Below are positions 4,870 through 7,377 of a stretch of 7,377 nucleotides of DNA, one piece after another. Source of the DNA: Candidatus Woesearchaeota archaeon (GTDB taxonomy: Archaea > Nanobdellota > Nanobdellia > Woesearchaeales > JACQSR01). Location: the NCBI GenBank assembly GCA_023255615.1, contig JAHFLI010000061.1:1-7377 (forward strand), given 5' to 3'. Positions within the stretch are counted from its first letter, which is position 1. Every line of letters begins with the position of its first letter. Position numbers and translations under genes: made by a program. A model generated the notes under the pieces. That model saw nothing but the letters and a program-made list of their open reading frames with translations, did not search any database and was not told the origin of the DNA.

Positions 4870-6081
4870 ATGAACTATCAGCAGATGATTACCTATCTCT
4901 ATGATCTGGATAACAAAAAAAAATGGCATTTCGTTTTAGAACCTACTGAAGAATTATTGAAAAAAGTTGGCGATCCTCATAAAAAATTGAAAATCATTCA
5001 TGTCACAGGAACAAATGGAAAGGGGAGCGTTTGTGCAATGATGTCTTCTCTTCTTTCTCAAAAATATTTGGTTGGAATGTTCACTTCTCCTCACCTTATT
5101 TCTTTTAATGAGCGATTTCAGATTAACAATGAAGAAGTAAGTGATAATGATTTGGTCCATATTTTTAACTTAGTTTTACCTCATGTGACTGATCAAACAT
5201 TCTTTGAAATTACTACTTGCATGGCATTCCTTCTTTTTTACAAAAAGAAAGTGGATTATTGTGTTATCGAAGTTGGACTAGGGGGAAGACTAGATTCTAC
5301 GAATGTTGTTACACCTATTGTTTCTGTAATCACGATGGTCGACTATGAGCATACCGATATCCTAGGTAATACCTTAGAACAAATATCGATAGAAAAAGGT
5401 GGTATCATAAAAGAAAACATTCCAGTTGTAACCGGAGCTTCTGGAGTTCCATTAAAAATAATCAAAAAGATTGCACGCGGGAGGCATAGTAAGATAGAGG
5501 TTGTACATAAAAAAGTTATTACGCCTCTTCTCGGCGATTTTCAACAAAAAAATGCAGCAATTGCGGTACGGGTTCTTCAGGTTGCAAAGATTCGGTTAAC
5601 AAGGAGCGAGATTAAAAAAGGACTGTTGCATGTCAAAATAAAGGGGAGATTGCACCGTATAGGAAATGTGTTGTTGGATGTTGCTCATAATCCATCAGCG
5701 ATTGCACAATTGGTCAGCTTTCTCAAAAAATCTGAAAAAAGGAAAATCATTTGTATCTTTGGCTGTCTTAATGATAAAGATTGGAAAACAATGGTAGCCC
5801 GTCTTGAAGAAGTCGTTGATTATTTTATTTTCACTGAACCGCAATCAAAAAGAATGTTGGATCCTCTTATAATCTATCAATATATTCAGCGAGAAAATGT
5901 CGCTCTTGTTAATAGAGATTATGTGGGTACTCTGAGAAATGCGCAGAAAATGGCATCAAAAAACGATCTTGTCCTTGTCACCGGATCTTTTTATGTTGTA
6001 GGAAAGATTCTTGAAATTCTTGAGAAACAAGGACGCAAGGAGAATATTTCTCGTAATCGTGTTGCAACAAAAAGTATATAA
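4870..6081 (+). CDS. folC: Folylpolyglutamate synthase / dihydrofolate synthase
   Basis: FolC is a cytoplasmic Mur-ligase-family enzyme that uses ATP to add glutamate to folates (and, in bifunctional forms, to dihydropteroate). The 403 residues cover the whole family. Visible are the P-loop VTGTNGKGS (45-53), the folate-contact block TSPHLISFNERFQIN (72-86), EVGLGGRLDSTN (134-145), the DYEHTDILG region (158-166), the EK pair of the carbamylated lysine motif (SIEKGGIIKE, 173-182) and the linker GDFQQKNAA (222-230). The C-terminal domain has LLDVAHNPSA (268-277) and FGCLNDKDW (297-305). Monofunctional or bifunctional activity cannot be decided by eye. It has its own TATA and no Shine-Dalgarno. 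Its stop codon lies inside the TATA box of purL, so metabolic genes are packed tightly here. Confidence 0.95.
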   Translation: MNYQQMITYLYDLDNKKKWHFVLEPTEELLKKVGDPHKKLKIIHVTGTNGKGSVCAMMSSLLSQKYLVGMFTSPHLISFNERFQINNEEVSDNDLVHIFNLVLPHVTDQTFFEITTCMAFLLFYKKKVDYCVIEVGLGGRLDSTNVVTPIVSVITMVDYEHTDILGNTLEQISIEKGGIIKENIPVVTGASGVPLKIIKKIARGRHSKIEVVHKKVITPLLGDFQQKNAAIAVRVLQVAKIRLTRSEIKKGLLHVKIKGRLHRIGNVLLDVAHNPSAIAQLVSFLKKSEKRKIICIFGCLNDKDWKTMVARLEEVVDYFIFTEPQSKRMLDPLIIYQYIQRENVALVNRDYVGTLRNAQKMASKNDLVLVTGSFYVVGKILEILEKQGRKENISRNRVATKSI

Positions 6082-6101
6082 AGAAGCAGAAGAGCTTCTG
6101 C
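6075..6101 (+). promoter_or_regulatory. purL promoter with a 16-bp dyad between TATA and start codon
   Basis: TATATAAA (6075-6082), overlapping the folC stop codon, is centred 26-27 nt before the purL ATG at 6105. Directly downstream is the inverted repeat GCAGAAG-AG-CTTCTGC (6086-6101) with 7 of 7 matching arm bases. It covers the expected position of the transcription complex and ends 3 nt before the ATG. It could be a repressor operator; if transcription starts upstream of it, it would instead form an RNA hairpin. Confidence 0.55.
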
Positions 6102-6104
6102 ATC

Positions 6105-7377
6105 ATGGGGGAGGTAGATGTTGAATTAGTAAGGATTAGTACCTTTTCTGATAGTGATCTAAAAAATTTTCTCAAAAAAAATGCGCTATCGCTCACTGTA
6201 GAAGAAGCCAGAAAAATCGTTTCTCTTATTGGCAGAGATCCTTCATTAACGGAGATTCACATTTTCAATATTCAGTGGTCAGAACATTCAAGTTATAAAA
6301 GTAGTCGTCATGTTCTTAAAATGCTCCCAACTTCTGCCTCAAACGTTATTCAAGGTCCAGAAGAAGATGCCGGGATTCTTTATCTGACCACTATTGGAAA
6401 AGAGCGTTACGGTGTCGTTTTTGGACATGAAAGTCACAATCATCCGTCTCAAGTTGTTCCTTATGAAGGTGCAGCAACAGGTGTTGGAGGAATTTTGCGA
6501 GATGTTCTCTGCATGGGTGCCCGCATTGTTGCAACAGGAGATGCACTACGATTTGGAAATCCTTACGGAAAAAACAAAAATTATGTTAGATATATAGCCA
6601 ATGCGGTAGTCGATGGCATCGCAGGGTATGGAAATCCTGTTGGTATACCAATATTAGCAGGTGATGTCTATTTTAATGATTCATTTGATGAAAATTGTCT
6701 TGTTAATGCTATTTGCTTAGGAATTATTAAAGAAAAGGATATTATTCACAGCAAAGCACCAAAAAACTCTGAAGGATTTGATGTGGTCATTGTCGGAAAA
6801 GCAACCGATAATTCTGGATTCGGTGGTGCTGCCTTTGCCTCGTTAATTCTGGATGAGAACGATCGTGAAAGTAATAAAGGCGCTGTCCAAGTTCCAGATC
6901 CTTTTCTTAAAAATGTGTTAATTCGTGCAACCTATGCCGTTTTCGATGAAGCTCGAAAGCACCACGTTGAATTGGGATTCAAAGATATGGGTGCTGGAGG
7001 AATTATGTGCTCTACTTCTGAAATGGGAAGCGATGCCAACATGGGAATTGAACTGGATCTTGACAACGTTCATACCTCAATGAATATTCCCCCGTTCATG
7101 ATCGCTTGCTCGGAAACTCAGGAACGATTTACCTGGATATGTCCTCCTTCTTTTACTAAAACTATTTTGAGAATTTATAATGAAGATTTTGAATTACCGA
7201 AGATCTCCCAGGGCGCGCAGGCATCAGTTATCGGAAAAGTAACAACTCAGAAAGATTACGTCATTCGACAGCAGGGAAAAGTTATTTGTCATGTCCCCAT
7301 TGATGTTGTGACAAGTGGTATACGATATGATCGAAAAAAAACTCCGAAGAAAAGAAATCTTAACGAGCCTGATCTTG
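6105..7377 (+). CDS. purL: Phosphoribosylformylglycinamidine synthase, PurL subunit (3' end outside window)
   Basis: PurL catalyses ATP-dependent conversion of FGAR to FGAM, the fourth step of de novo purine synthesis, with ammonia supplied by PurQ and assisted by PurS. The frame is open to the right edge (424 codons visible; small-type PurL is usually about 700-750). Visible motifs are WSEHSSYKSS (58-67, catalytic His expected at H61), QGPEEDAG (83-90), HESHNHPS (108-115), GAATGVGGILRD (122-133), GDALRFG (145-151), KDMGAGG (293-299) and SETQER (336-341). The arrangement, with the WSEH block starting near residue 58, fits the small, multisubunit type. The Cys usually following WSEH is Ser here. 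The ATG at 6105 is chosen from TATA spacing. GGGGGAGG just after it lies inside the coding region. PurS and PurQ are not in view. Confidence 0.95.
   Translation, partial: MGEVDVELVRISTFSDSDLKNFLKKNALSLTVEEARKIVSLIGRDPSLTEIHIFNIQWSEHSSYKSSRHVLKMLPTSASNVIQGPEEDAGILYLTTIGKERYGVVFGHESHNHPSQVVPYEGAATGVGGILRDVLCMGARIVATGDALRFGNPYGKNKNYVRYIANAVVDGIAGYGNPVGIPILAGDVYFNDSFDENCLVNAICLGIIKEKDIIHSKAPKNSEGFDVVIVGKATDNSGFGGAAFASLILDENDRESNKGAVQVPDPFLKNVLIRATYAVFDEARKHHVELGFKDMGAGGIMCSTSEMGSDANMGIELDLDNVHTSMNIPPFMIACSETQERFTWICPPSFTKTILRIYNEDFELPKISQGAQASVIGKVTTQKDYVIRQQGKVICHVPIDVVTSGIRYDRKKTPKKRNLNEPDL

Noticed and set aside
3082..6101. Shared GCAGAA/TTCTGC dyad in the tRNA intron (3082-3093) and the purL promoter (6086-6101)
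   Set aside because: The arms are similar, but spacing and context differ and the intron copy is explained by its hairpin. Two copies alone do not support a common regulator.
6118..6129. Mini-frame ATG TTG AAT TAG behind GGGGGAGGTAG at the start of purL
   Set aside because: It is out of frame with purL and only three codons long; the G-rich stretch is simply purL codons 2-4 and is too close to that ATG for a normal binding site.
1..7377. CRISPR array, insertion sequence or integrated element
   Set aside because: No regularly spaced repeats, transposase or integrase motifs, or terminal inverted repeats were seen, and the tRNA 3' end is not duplicated nearby.

Overview
The window is archaeal. 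It encodes ribosomal proteins S8e and L37e and an archaeal Sm-like protein, all absent from bacteria. It also has a tRNA-Leu interrupted after position 37 with no encoded CCA, and most transcription units have a TATA element about 26 bases before the start codon, as expected for leaderless archaeal mRNAs. The AT-rich base composition, compact layout, many small membrane proteins and bacterial-looking genes (lspA, an S4-domain pseudouridine synthase, folC) suggest a DPANN-type lineage such as Woesearchaeota or Pacearchaeota. That placement is inference, not something the sequence proves.

Layout. Positions 1-354 (+) hold the 3' end of a membrane protein gene. It converges on, and overlaps by 4 bases, a minus-strand operon at 1884-351: a two-TM envelope protein, a coiled-coil protein with an amphipathic N-terminus, and signal peptidase II (LspA). 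Upstream, S8e (2384-2004, -) is divergent from a two-gene operon of Sm-like protein and L37e (2555-2954, +). A U-tract and a terminator-like hairpin follow, then tRNA-Leu(UAG) with a 34-nt intron (3036-3153). Two small membrane-protein genes of unknown function converge at 3201-4046. The plus strand then carries an RluB/RsuA-like pseudouridine synthase (4147-4842), folylpolyglutamate synthase FolC (4870-6081) and the first 424 codons of PurL (6105 to the window end).

How the genes relate. The centre is a translation and RNA block (S8e, Sm-like protein, L37e, tRNA-Leu, pseudouridine synthase). The right end is one-carbon and purine metabolism: FolC makes polyglutamated folates, whose formyl form donates carbons in purine synthesis, and PurL catalyses the fourth purine step. 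The left end is an envelope operon.

Most interesting points: an intact LspA in an archaeon; a pseudouridine synthase that keeps its catalytic Asp but has lost the conserved arginine-rich motif; a tRNA intron whose hairpin contains a symmetric GATGA/GATGA internal loop; and a 16-bp dyad between the TATA box and the start codon of purL. I found no CRISPR array, insertion sequence or defence system.
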